Origin: Mycobacteriales bacterium
Lineage (GTDB): Bacteria > Actinomycetota > Actinomycetes > Mycobacteriales > CADCTP01
Length of the DNA stretch: 32,605 nt
NCBI GenBank assembly: GCA_035995165.1
Contig: DASYKU010000139.1
Coordinates: 1-32,605 of the forward strand
Reading direction: 5' to 3'
Below are positions 1 to 6,485 of this stretch, in pieces; within the stretch, counting starts at the first letter, position 1; each line of letters opens with the position of its first letter. The position numbers and the translations under genes were made by a program. The notes beneath the pieces are model-generated. The model did no database searches and had not been told where the DNA came from. It saw only the letters and a list, made by a program, of their open reading frames with translations.

Positions 1-1
1 C

Positions 2-148
2 GGCGTGAAGGGCGGCAAGCTCATCGCGGTGAAGCGTTCGGTCTTCGTCGTCGGTCCCGACGGCCAGATCGCGTTCGTCGACCGCAAGGTCGTGGGTGCG
101 ACGTTCGTCTCGGCCGACAAGCTCGTCCCCGTCCTCGCGACGTTGTAG
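2..148 (+). CDS. Peroxiredoxin-like (AhpC/TSA, Bcp-type) protein, C-terminal fragment
   Basis: Only the last 48 codons before TAG at 146-148 are inside the window; the start lies upstream. The visible part contains KRSVFVVGPDGQIAFVD followed by a helix ending LVPVLATL. This is the usual end of AhpC/TSA peroxiredoxins, where a beta hairpin with a K-R-S-(V/T)-F-(V/L)-(V/I)-x-x-x-G signature precedes the last helix. Family members reduce peroxides with a cysteine in the N-terminal half, which cannot be seen here, so activity cannot be judged. The next gene starts 5 bases after the stop, so the two are probably cotranscribed. Leu is mostly CTC and CGG is not used for Arg, as in the next gene but unlike the rest of the window. 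A generic thioredoxin-fold protein is the alternative. Confidence 0.6.
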   Translation, partial: GVKGGKLIAVKRSVFVVGPDGQIAFVDRKVVGATFVSADKLVPVLATL

Positions 149-152
149 CGCC

Positions 153-563
153 GTGGACACCGCCGCCGCGCTCGCGTTCATCCGGAACAATCATCACGGT
201 GTGATGGCCACGAAGCGCGCCGACCGCCTGCCCGCGATGTCGCCGATCGCGTGCGACGTCGATGGCGACGGGCGCGTCGTCGTGAGCACGCGCGAGACCG
301 CAATGAAGGTGAAGCACCTCGAGCGGGACCCGAACGTCGCGATCTGCGTGCTCAACGACGGCTTCTTCGGCGAATGGGTGCAGGTGGAAGGCCCCGCCCA
401 AGTCGTGCACCTGCCCGAGGCGATGGACGGTCTCGTCGACTACTACCGCCGCGTCTCGGGCGAGCACCCGGACTGGGACGACTACCGCGCCGCCATGGAG
501 CGCGATCAGCGCGTGATCCTCTCCATCACCCCGGAGCGCGTCGGTCCCAAGCTCCAGGGCTAG
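153..563 (+). CDS. PPOX-class (pyridoxamine 5'-phosphate oxidase-like, probably F420-dependent) protein
   Basis: A 136-residue protein with the split-barrel flavin/deazaflavin fold. The order is typical: an N-terminal helix (ALAFIRNNHHGVMAT), strands with LPAMSPIACDVDGDGRVVVST, the ETAMKVKHLERDPNVAICV segment that contacts the cofactor in this family, a G-E-W-V-Q-V-E-G-P-A strand, then helices and a last strand RVILSITPERV. Members bind F420, FMN or haem, or reduce biliverdin-like substrates; the exact substrate cannot be read here. The GTG at 153 is chosen because it follows the peroxiredoxin stop by 5 bases; the same frame is open further upstream but overlaps that gene. Arg codons are 10 CGC to 2 CGG and Leu 6 CTC to 2 CTG, opposite to the CGG/CTG bias of the other genes here. 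Confidence 0.85.
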   Translation: MDTAAALAFIRNNHHGVMATKRADRLPAMSPIACDVDGDGRVVVSTRETAMKVKHLERDPNVAICVLNDGFFGEWVQVEGPAQVVHLPEAMDGLVDYYRRVSGEHPDWDDYRAAMERDQRVILSITPERVGPKLQG

Positions 564-599
564 TCCGCCCGGAGGGCGGAAGCCGGCCGCGCGGCCGGC
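564..599. terminator. Two adjacent hairpins after the PPOX gene
   Basis: Immediately after the TAG, TCCGCCC (564-570) pairs with GGGCGGA (574-580) around a 3-nt loop. It is followed by an 18-bp perfect palindrome GCCGGCCGCGCGGCCGGC (582-599). There is no T run, which is common for actinobacterial terminators. The region lies between convergent genes, so it may work in both directions. Termination is inferred from structure only. Confidence 0.6.
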
Positions 600-609
600 G
601 CGGGCCAGG

Positions 610-770
610 GCCGCCGCTCCGGGCAGAGTCAGACCAGGCGGGCGCGGGCGGGGCGCTCCGGCAGAGTCAGACCGGCGGGCCCGGCGGTCGCTCCGGGCCG
701 GCGCGGGCGGGGCCGCCGCTCCGACGGGGTCAGACCAGGCGCGGCGGAGGGACGCCGCGTCGGGTCAGAC
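610..770. repeat. Degenerate GTCAGAC-containing direct repeats
   Basis: The 7-mer GTCAGAC occurs at 628-634, 666-672, 729-735 and 764-770. The first three are each preceded by a version of GCTCCG-(G/A)-(C/G) and followed by CC and a GGCG-rich tract. The spacings are irregular (38, 63 and 35 bases). The last copy spans the stop codon of the minus-strand MpaB gene, so the array looks like repeated copies of that gene's 3' end. Apart from the array, nothing else is seen in this intergenic stretch. Confidence 0.6.
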
Positions 771-1604
771 GGCGGAGAGGCGGCGGATGGGGGTTTCGGC
801 CAGGCGTTGCTTGGCCGCGCGGTAGGCCGGCGGCTCGCGCAGGGACGCCGGGAGAACTACGGACGCCGTCCGCAACCAGCGCAGGGTGAGCGATGCGCCG
901 ACATCGGTGGTCGGCAGCCCGGGGGAGCCGTACAGGCGGCGGGCCCAGCGCGGCAACGACGCGAACGCCAGCCCGGCAGCGGACGCCCAGACCGCGCGGG
1001 CCGGCGTCGCCAGCTGCACCACGGCCGGCATCGGCGGCAGGAACAGGAACTTCGCCGTCTCCCGGCCGGCCGCGGTCACCCGCAGCTGCGGCCGGACCCG
1101 CTCGAAGTAGGCGGCCAGCTCGTCGGTGGACGTCGGCGCCAGCTCCCGCGGGATGCCGACCAGTTCGGCCGCGGTCGCCTGCTCGGCGACGTACCGGTCG
1201 GCGTCGGCGGCGGACACCTTCACGCCCGCGCGGCGGCCGATCGTGAGGAACGAGTCGATCTCGCCGCAGTGCACCCAGAGCAGCAGCTCGGGGTCGGGCG
1301 CCGCGTACGGCGTGCCGGACTCGGGCTCGACCCCGCGGACCCGCCGGTGCATCCCGCGCACCCGGGCCGCCGCCCGGTCGGCCTCGGCCCGCGTCCCGAA
1401 CGTGACCGCGCCGAGGTACTCGCCGGTCCGCTGCAGCCGCCCCAACGGGTCCTCCCGGTACGAGGAGTGCTGGTCGACGCCGGCCATCGCCAGCGGGTGC
1501 AGCACCATCAGGAACAGCGCGCGCACGCCGCCGACCCACTGCATCGCGTCGGCGTGCAGCCGCCAGGTCACGCTGTCCGGCCCGTAGTACCCGAGATCAT
1601 CCAT
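765..1604 (-). CDS. Oxygenase MpaB family protein (DUF2236)
   Basis: A 279-residue protein of the DUF2236/MpaB family, haem-dependent oxygenase-like proteins related to latex-clearing protein Lcp and fungal mycophenolic-acid oxygenase MpaB. Family hallmarks are visible. The N-terminal helical part has LFLMVLHPLAMAGVDQHS followed by R-x-D-P-L-G-R-L-Q-R-T. The middle has a long Arg-rich helix ending GMHRRVRG. Next comes LLLWVHCGEIDSFL, where the family places conserved residues near the haem. The C-terminus is basic. The ATG at 1604 has a GGAAGG ribosome-binding site and a family-like start (MDDLGYYGPDS). The gene lies 56 bases downstream of a co-directional alpha/beta hydrolase and may be cotranscribed with it. 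Substrate unknown. Confidence 0.85.
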   Translation of the reverse strand: MDDLGYYGPDSVTWRLHADAMQWVGGVRALFLMVLHPLAMAGVDQHSSYREDPLGRLQRTGEYLGAVTFGTRAEADRAAARVRGMHRRVRGVEPESGTPYAAPDPELLLWVHCGEIDSFLTIGRRAGVKVSAADADRYVAEQATAAELVGIPRELAPTSTDELAAYFERVRPQLRVTAAGRETAKFLFLPPMPAVVQLATPARAVWASAAGLAFASLPRWARRLYGSPGLPTTDVGASLTLRWLRTASVVLPASLREPPAYRAAKQRLAETPIRRLSAV

Positions 1605-1660
1605 CGCCCTTCCATCCTGCGCCGGGGCGGACCGGCGCGCACGTCCGGACGACGTGACGA

Positions 1661-2452
1661 TCAGGACACCGCGGACCAGAACTTCAGCAGCGCCTGCGCC
1701 GTTGCGGCCGGCTGCTGGGCCGCGGGGGAATGGATAGCGCCCGGGATGACGACGTTCTGCGCGCCCAGCCGCGCGGCCATCTCGGCCTGCACCGCGGGCG
1801 ACCAGGCGTCGTCGTGCTCGCCGTACGCGACCAGGATCGGGATCCCGGTCTCCTTGAGCTCGTCGATGCGGTCGGGCTCGGACCGCAGCCCGTCGCCCAT
1901 GCCCCGCAGGCCGGCCGCCGACCCGGCCAGGAACCGGGTCCGCAGGAACGCCTTGAGCTCGGCCGGCAGCGCGACCCAGGTCGGATCGGTCGCGGCCATC
2001 GCCTCCAGCGCGTCGTAGACCGCGGGCAGGCCGCCGGCGGCGAGGATCGGCTCCAGCGCGGCCATCCGCTCCCGCCGGTCGCCACCGATCGCGCTCGGGC
2101 CGGAGTCCAGCAGCACCAGGGAGCTGATCGCCTCCGGCGCCGCGATCACAGCCGCTCGGGACACCAGCCCGCCGTACGAGTGGCCGACCAGGTGCGGGCG
2201 GCCGAGCTGCTCGGCGACGGCGAGGACCGTGGTCGCCAGCGCGTCCGGGGTGTACGCGGCGAGGTCGTCCGGGCCGGGGGTCTCGTACTGGCCGGGGAGG
2301 TCCATCGCGACGACGCGCAGGCCGCCGGCGACGAGGGCGCCCATCGCCGGCGCGAAGTCCTCCTTGGTCCCGGTGTACCCCGGCACGAACAGCACCGGCG
2401 GCCCGTTCCCCTCGTCCAGCACCGCCACCGGCCCAGCCGAAGTACTCACCAT
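1661..2452 (-). CDS. Alpha/beta fold hydrolase
   Basis: A 263-residue single-domain alpha/beta hydrolase. The oxyanion-hole strand LFVPGYTGTKEDF is near residues 21-33. The nucleophile elbow is GHSYGG at 90-95 with Ser92 as predicted nucleophile. The acid is in the YGEHDDAW strand and the catalytic His in GAIHSPAA near the C-terminus, so the Ser-Asp-His triad is complete. Esterase, lipase, thioesterase and C-C hydrolase activities all occur in this family, and the sequence does not decide between them. The ATG at 2452 is preferred over an open extension to 2497, because the fold begins right after it and a GGATGGGG stretch precedes it. It precedes the MpaB-type gene on the same strand. Confidence 0.88.
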   Translation of the reverse strand: MVSTSAGPVAVLDEGNGPPVLFVPGYTGTKEDFAPAMGALVAGGLRVVAMDLPGQYETPGPDDLAAYTPDALATTVLAVAEQLGRPHLVGHSYGGLVSRAAVIAAPEAISSLVLLDSGPSAIGGDRRERMAALEPILAAGGLPAVYDALEAMAATDPTWVALPAELKAFLRTRFLAGSAAGLRGMGDGLRSEPDRIDELKETGIPILVAYGEHDDAWSPAVQAEMAARLGAQNVVIPGAIHSPAAQQPAATAQALLKFWSAVS

Positions 2453-2544
2453 CGCCACCACCCCATCCTGCCCGAACCCCGGCTCCCCCCGCCGCACGCC
2501 CCCGACACCCGCCGGAGCGGGCTGTATGCCGGGGCGCGGCCTCG

Positions 2545-2635
2545 CCCGAAGACGCGCGCCCCGAAGACGCCCGTCCGCGCGGCCGGAGGCGGGGTGTTCG
2601 CTGGAGGCGGGAGGGGGTTCGCCGCCGGAGGCGGG
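2545..2635. repeat. Short direct repeats in a 207-bp gap
   Basis: The gap 2453-2659 between two minus-strand genes holds CCCGAAGACGC twice (2545-2555 and 2560-2570) and GGAGGCGGG three times (2585-2593, 2603-2611, 2627-2635). The last two GGAGGCGGG copies are preceded by TTCGC-type sequence. The gap presumably includes the promoter of the alpha/beta hydrolase, but no convincing -10/-35 pair was found. Confidence 0.5.
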
Positions 2636-2659
2636 TCTGAGGTGCGGTGGGCGGCTGGA

Positions 2660-3799
2660 TCAGCCGTAGGCGACCAGGTGGCCGGGGGTGGCGAGGACCA
2701 CGAGGCGGCCGACGCGGGACAGGCCGGCGTCGGCGGGGACCGGGGAGCCGGCCGGGACGGTGGTGACCGGCGTACCGGTCGACGCCGGGCGGATCGTGAA
2801 CCCGGACGCTGCCGCCAGCACGACCTGACCCTCGGCCAGCGCCGGCGGCCCGGTCGCGGGCGCGCTCCAGAGCACGGTCCGGTTGCGGGTGTCGATCCCG
2901 GTCGCGGTCGTCCCGGCCCAGACGACCAGGAAGTCGCCGTCCATGACCGCGGCCGGCGTCCCGGTCCCGGCCAGCCGCGCGTCGCGGACCTCGCCGGCGG
3001 GGGAGGCGGTGATCTTGCCGTCGTCGGTCTGGCTGGTCGAGTACAGCGACATGACACCGTCCGTCAGCACGCTGACCCGCGAGTCCGCGGTGAGCACGTG
3101 CGGGTCGGACCCGGTCGGCAGCGAGAGCACCGACGGCGCCTTGTCCGTGTACGGCAGGTGCACGACCAGCCGGTTCAGCCCGCCGGAGCAGCGCGCCACG
3201 GTCGCGACCGCGATCTTCCCGGCCACCGCCGGGTCGAACCGGCAGCCGGCCATCGAGTACGTCCACCGGTTCAGGCCGCCGCCGTCGTCCACCGCGATCA
3301 TCTGGTCCCCGGCGGTCGCGACCGCGACGCCGGGCCCGCTGCTCAGGGTGGCGTCGGTGGTCAGTTCCAGCGTCCGGTACCAGCGCCGCTGCCCGGTCGC
3401 CGCGTCGAGCCCGACGATGTCCCGGCAGCCGTGCGACTTCGCGAACAGCGCCACCACCACGCCGTCCTGCCGGGTCGCGCTGCACAGCCGGGCGTTGCCG
3501 CGCTGGTACGACCAGCGCTCCTTGCCGGTCGCCGGGTCCAGTCCGGCCACCCGGTCGGTGCCGGTCGCGATGACGCTCGGTCCCTCGACGGGCGCCACCG
3601 CGGTCCCGGTCGGCGCGGTCCAGAGCCGGCGGACGGACTCGGGCAGCGGCGCGGTCTCCGGCGGCAGCGGGTTGTCCGCGGCGGTCCGGATCGTCGTGGT
3701 GAGCGCGTCGGAGTTCCGCACGATCGGGACGGCGACCGCGACCACGGCCGCGACGACCACCAGGCCGGCGACGCTGCCGACTACGGTCCGGGTGCGCAC
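2660..3799 (-). CDS. Membrane-anchored PQQ-like beta-propeller protein
   Basis: A 379-residue protein with a short basic N-terminus, one hydrophobic segment (about residues 5-27, GSVAGLVVVAAVVAVAVPIV) and a long extracytoplasmic part. That part has propeller-blade repeats of the PQQ type: VAGLDPATGKERWSY, IVGLDAATGQRRWYRT, MIAVDDGGGLNRWTY and GIDTRNRTVLWS. Such repeats usually serve as binding scaffolds; this protein has no quinoprotein dehydrogenase signature, so I do not predict an enzyme. Three Cys residues (RLCSAT, SHGCRD, MAGCRF) and a later ARCSGG could form disulfides outside the cell. The GTG at 3799 is chosen because it lies 4 bases after the stop of the upstream phosphoesterase and directly precedes the membrane segment. 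The two genes are probably one operon. Confidence 0.82.
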   Translation of the reverse strand: MRTRTVVGSVAGLVVVAAVVAVAVPIVRNSDALTTTIRTAADNPLPPETAPLPESVRRLWTAPTGTAVAPVEGPSVIATGTDRVAGLDPATGKERWSYQRGNARLCSATRQDGVVVALFAKSHGCRDIVGLDAATGQRRWYRTLELTTDATLSSGPGVAVATAGDQMIAVDDGGGLNRWTYSMAGCRFDPAVAGKIAVATVARCSGGLNRLVVHLPYTDKAPSVLSLPTGSDPHVLTADSRVSVLTDGVMSLYSTSQTDDGKITASPAGEVRDARLAGTGTPAAVMDGDFLVVWAGTTATGIDTRNRTVLWSAPATGPPALAEGQVVLAAASGFTIRPASTGTPVTTVPAGSPVPADAGLSRVGRLVVLATPGHLVAYG

Positions 3800-3803
3800 C
3801 CGC

Positions 3804-4301
3804 CTATGGTCCCAGCCGGTGCAGGGTGACCTCGCGCAGGGCGCCGCCTTCTGCCACAACGCTCAGGTACGTCTTCTCGGGCTGGCGCCGCCGGTCCGTG
3901 GGCGAGCCCGGGTTGAGCAGCCGCAGGCCGGTGCCGGCGACGGTGTCCCAGGGGATGTGGGAGTGGCCGAAGACGAGCACGTCGGTCCCGGGGTAATCCG
4001 CTGCGCACCGACGTTCCCGGCCGGTCGCCGCGCCGGTCTCGTGCACGACCGCGAACCGGACGCCGCCGAGCGTGGCCCGGGCGACCAGCGGCAGGCGGGC
4101 GCGCAGGGCCGGGCCGTCGTTGTTGCCGTACACGCCGAGCAGGCGGGCGGCGCGGGCCTCGAGCGCATCGAGCAGGGACACGTCGACCCAGTCGCCGGCG
4201 TGGATGACGACGTCGGCGGCCTCGACCGCGTCCCACACCGCCGCCGGCAGATCCCGCGCCCGCGTGGGCACATGCGTGTCGGCGAGCACCACGATCTCCA
4301 C
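3804..4301 (-). CDS. YfcE/MJ0936-type metallophosphoesterase
   Basis: A 165-residue calcineurin-like phosphoesterase of the YfcE family. All metal-binding motifs are present: D8-T-H10, GDW with D37, GNND with N60, H87 in VVHETG, and GHSH with H113 and H115. Relatives are Mn-dependent phosphodiesterases active on artificial substrates such as bis-p-nitrophenyl phosphate; physiological substrates are mostly unknown. The GTG at 4301 has a GGAGG site 8 bases upstream. It is the first gene of a probable two-gene unit with the beta-propeller protein. The 38-bp palindrome at 4367-4404 lies 66 bases upstream of this start and is a candidate control site. Confidence 0.9.
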   Translation of the reverse strand: MEIVVLADTHVPTRARDLPAAVWDAVEAADVVIHAGDWVDVSLLDALEARAARLLGVYGNNDGPALRARLPLVARATLGGVRFAVVHETGAATGRERRCAADYPGTDVLVFGHSHIPWDTVAGTGLRLLNPGSPTDRRRQPEKTYLSVVAEGGALREVTLHRLGP

Positions 4302-4366
4302 CCGACCATCCTCCCCACCCGTGCTGACGGCCTGGAAGCCCGGCGCCGGCGTTGTGCGTCCGCGGC

Positions 4367-4404
4367 CTACTACTGGGAGTGGTAGTTACTACTCCCAGTA
4401 GTAG
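4367..4404. repeat. 38-bp near-perfect palindrome
   Basis: Left arm CTACTACTGGGAGT (4367-4380) and right arm ACTCCCAGTAGTAG (4391-4404) are perfect inverted repeats. The 10-base centre GGTAGTTACT itself contains GTA/TAC, so 17 of 19 base pairs are symmetric. It is AT-rich for this genome. It sits between the 3' end of the helicase gene and the 5' end of the phosphoesterase gene. It could be an operator, a cruciform or recombination site, or the stem of a leader RNA. No T run supports calling it a terminator. Confidence 0.85.
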
Positions 4405-4453
4405 CGCCCGCGAAGACATCACCCCGCCGCCCGGCCCGCCGCCCGACCCGCAG

Positions 4454-4505
4454 CGGCGGCCCCCGGCGGCGGCCCGCGGCGGCGGCCCGCGGCGGCGGCC
4501 CGCGG
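4454..4505. repeat. Four tandem 13-bp repeats
   Basis: The unit CGGCGGCCCGCGG is repeated at 4467-4479, 4480-4492 and 4493-4505. A first copy at 4454-4466 differs at one base (CGGCGGCCCCCGG). It lies between the helicase terminator hairpin and the palindrome at 4367. The perfect identity of three copies suggests recent slippage. A coding role is unlikely because no supported gene crosses it. Confidence 0.8.
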
Positions 4506-4524
4506 CGAGACGGGACCGCCGACA

Positions 4525-4560
4525 GAACCGCCCCGCGGCCGGTGGGCTGCGGGGCGGTTC
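4525..4560 (-). terminator. Terminator hairpin of the DEAD-box helicase gene
   Basis: GAACCGCCCCGC (4525-4536) and GCGGGGCGGTTC (4549-4560) form a perfect 12-bp stem with a 12-nt loop, starting 8 bases after the helicase stop codon. No U run follows in the minus direction, which is common for terminators in high-GC actinobacteria. Confidence 0.8.
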
Positions 4561-4568
4561 GGGGAAGA

Positions 4569-6359
4569 TCAGGCGGTTTCGGCGACCGGGGAGTCGGTCT
4601 CGGTGTCGGTGTCGGTGCCCTCGCCGGCACGCCGGGACCGGCCACCGCGACGGCGGCGCCGCCGGCGCGCACCCTCACCGTCCAGGTCGGCCTCGACGGT
4701 CGCGACCGCGCCCGCCAGCTCGGCCGTGGTCACCGGCTCGTCCGGCGACCCGGACTCGACCTCGACGGCGGAGCCGCCCGAGCCCGCGGAGCCGGCCGAC
4801 TCGTCGAGCGGCTGCCCGGCCCGGGTCCGCCGCCGCGACCGACTCCGCTTGGGCCGGCTCTCGGACTCCTCCGAGGGCGACGACGGCGACGAGGACGAGG
4901 AGGACGACGTGGGCCGGGTCCCGGCGGGGGACCGCGTCCGCCGCCGCCCGGCCCCGGCTCGGCCACCGGTCTCGCCCAGGTCCTCGACCTCCTCGGCGTC
5001 CAGCCCGGCCCGGGTCCGCTGCGCGCGCGGCAGCCGGCCGGTGGACTCGGTCGGGATGTCGAGGTCGATGTAGAGGTTCTCCGACGTCGAGTACGTCTCC
5101 GCCGGCGAGTGGAACGGCAGCGACAGCGCGTCGCAGATCATCTTCCAGCGGGCCAGCTCGTCCCAGTCGACGAAGGTGACCGCGACACCCGACGCACCGG
5201 CCCGGCCGGTACGCCCGATCCGGTGCAGGTAGACCTTCTCGTCCTCGGGGCACTGGTAGTTGATCACGTGCGTGACGCCCTCGACGTCCAGCCCGCGGGC
5301 CGCGACGTCGGTGGCGACCAGCACGTCGACCTTGCCCGAGCGGAACGCCCGCAGCGCCTGCTCGCGCGCGCCCTGGCCGAGGTCGCCGTGCACGGCGGCC
5401 GCGGCGAACCCGCGGTCGACCAGGTCGTCGGCGACCTTCTGCGCGGTCCGCTTGGTCCGGCAGAAGATCATCGCCAGGCCGCGGGACTTGGCCTGCAGGA
5501 TCCGGGCCACCATCTCGGCCTTGTCCATGGCGTGCGCCCGGTAGACGAACTGCTGGGTCTGCGGGACGACCCGGGACTCCTCGTGCGCCTCGGCCCGCAC
5601 GTGCACCGGCTGCCGCATGAAGCGGCGGGCCAGCGCCACGATCGGGCCGGGCATGGTCGCGCTGAACAGCATGGTCTGGCGCTGGTCCGGCACCCGGGAC
5701 AGGATCCGCTCGATGTCCGGCAGGAAGCCGAGGTCGAGCATCTCGTCGGCCTCGTCCAGCACCAGCGCGGTGACCGCGCCGAGCTGCAGGTGGCCTTGGT
5801 TGGTCAGGTCGAGCAGCCGCCCGGGGGTGCCGACGATCACGTCGACGCCCCGCTTCAGCGCGCTGACCTGGGGCTCGTACGCCCGGCCGCCGTAGATGGC
5901 GGTCACCCGGGCGCCGAGGTGCTTGCCCGCGGCCTGCAGGTCGCGGGCGACCTGGACGCACAGCTCGCGGGTCGGCACGACGACCAGCCCGCGCGGCGCG
6001 GAGCCGCCGAGCTCCATCCGCTGCAGCATCGGCACGCCGAAGCCGAGCGTCTTGCCGGTGCCCGTGCGGGCCTGGCCGATCAGGTCGCTGCCGGCCAGCG
6101 CGATCGGCAGCGTCATCTCCTGGATGGCGAACGTGCGGGTGATGCCGACGTCCTCCAGCGCCTGGACGATCTTCGGGGCGACGCCGAGCTCGGAGAACAG
6201 CGGGCTGTCCTCGCGCACGGGTGCGCGCGCGGCCAGCGGCTCGAACTCCTCGGTCTCCGTCTCTGCTGTGATCTCGTCGTTCTCTTCGGTCGTGGTCAGT
6301 GCAGGTGCCTCTCTCGCCAGCGCCGACAGCCGGCCCTGCAGTGCGATCGACCACACCAT
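4569..6359 (-). CDS. DEAD-box ATP-dependent RNA helicase (RhlE/DeaD type)
   Basis: A superfamily 2 helicase that remodels RNA. With the start at 6359 it has 596 residues. Motifs in order: Q-motif region (TRTFAIQEMTLPIAL), Walker A ARTGTGKT, PTREL, TPGRLLD, VLDEAD, SAT, then in the second RecA domain FCRTK, HGDLGQ, VATDVAARGLD and HRIGRTGR. The C-terminal 150 or so residues are low-complexity. They include a Ser/Glu run (SSSSSSSPSSPSEESES) and basic RRRRRRRGGRSRR patches, as in RNA-binding tails of actinobacterial cold-shock helicases. The start is uncertain: TTG 6437, ATG 6359 (GGAG 3 bases upstream), GTG 6356 and CTG 6299 (GAGAGAGG 8 bases upstream) are all in frame. The gene is divergent from the ferritin-like gene. 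Confidence 0.9.
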   Translation of the reverse strand: MVWSIALQGRLSALAREAPALTTTEENDEITAETETEEFEPLAARAPVREDSPLFSELGVAPKIVQALEDVGITRTFAIQEMTLPIALAGSDLIGQARTGTGKTLGFGVPMLQRMELGGSAPRGLVVVPTRELCVQVARDLQAAGKHLGARVTAIYGGRAYEPQVSALKRGVDVIVGTPGRLLDLTNQGHLQLGAVTALVLDEADEMLDLGFLPDIERILSRVPDQRQTMLFSATMPGPIVALARRFMRQPVHVRAEAHEESRVVPQTQQFVYRAHAMDKAEMVARILQAKSRGLAMIFCRTKRTAQKVADDLVDRGFAAAAVHGDLGQGAREQALRAFRSGKVDVLVATDVAARGLDVEGVTHVINYQCPEDEKVYLHRIGRTGRAGASGVAVTFVDWDELARWKMICDALSLPFHSPAETYSTSENLYIDLDIPTESTGRLPRAQRTRAGLDAEEVEDLGETGGRAGAGRRRTRSPAGTRPTSSSSSSSPSSPSEESESRPKRSRSRRRTRAGQPLDESAGSAGSGGSAVEVESGSPDEPVTTAELAGAVATVEADLDGEGARRRRRRRGGRSRRAGEGTDTDTETDSPVAETA

Positions 6360-6456
6360 CCGCTCCACGCCCGGAGGGCGGAGCAGGGGCGGGACCGCAC
6401 CGAGGCGGGAGTCCACGCACATGAACCGTGACGTCAAGAGACATCACGCGCTACTA

Positions 6457-6477
6457 ATTGTACGGGACTATGGTCCC
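6457..6477 (-). promoter_or_regulatory. Probable helicase promoter overlapped by a DosR/DevR-like box
   Basis: On the minus strand TACAAT (6457-6462) is a good -10 hexamer for the helicase gene. Directly next to it, GGGACTATGGTCCC (6464-6477) differs at one position from the mycobacterial DosR/DevR core GGGACTWWAGTCCC. The -35 position (about 6479-6485) holds only a weak match. A start site near 6450 would leave a leader of roughly 90-150 nt. The match is seen; binding is inferred. Confidence 0.5.
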
Positions 6478-6485
6478 TGTCGTCT

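Noticed and set aside
4367-4404. A rho-independent terminator of the helicase gene
   Set aside because: A better hairpin lies 8 bases after the helicase stop (4525-4560). The palindrome is about 165 bases further on and has no T run.
4454-4505. A CRISPR array
   Set aside because: The 13-bp units are directly tandem with no spacers, and no cas gene is present.
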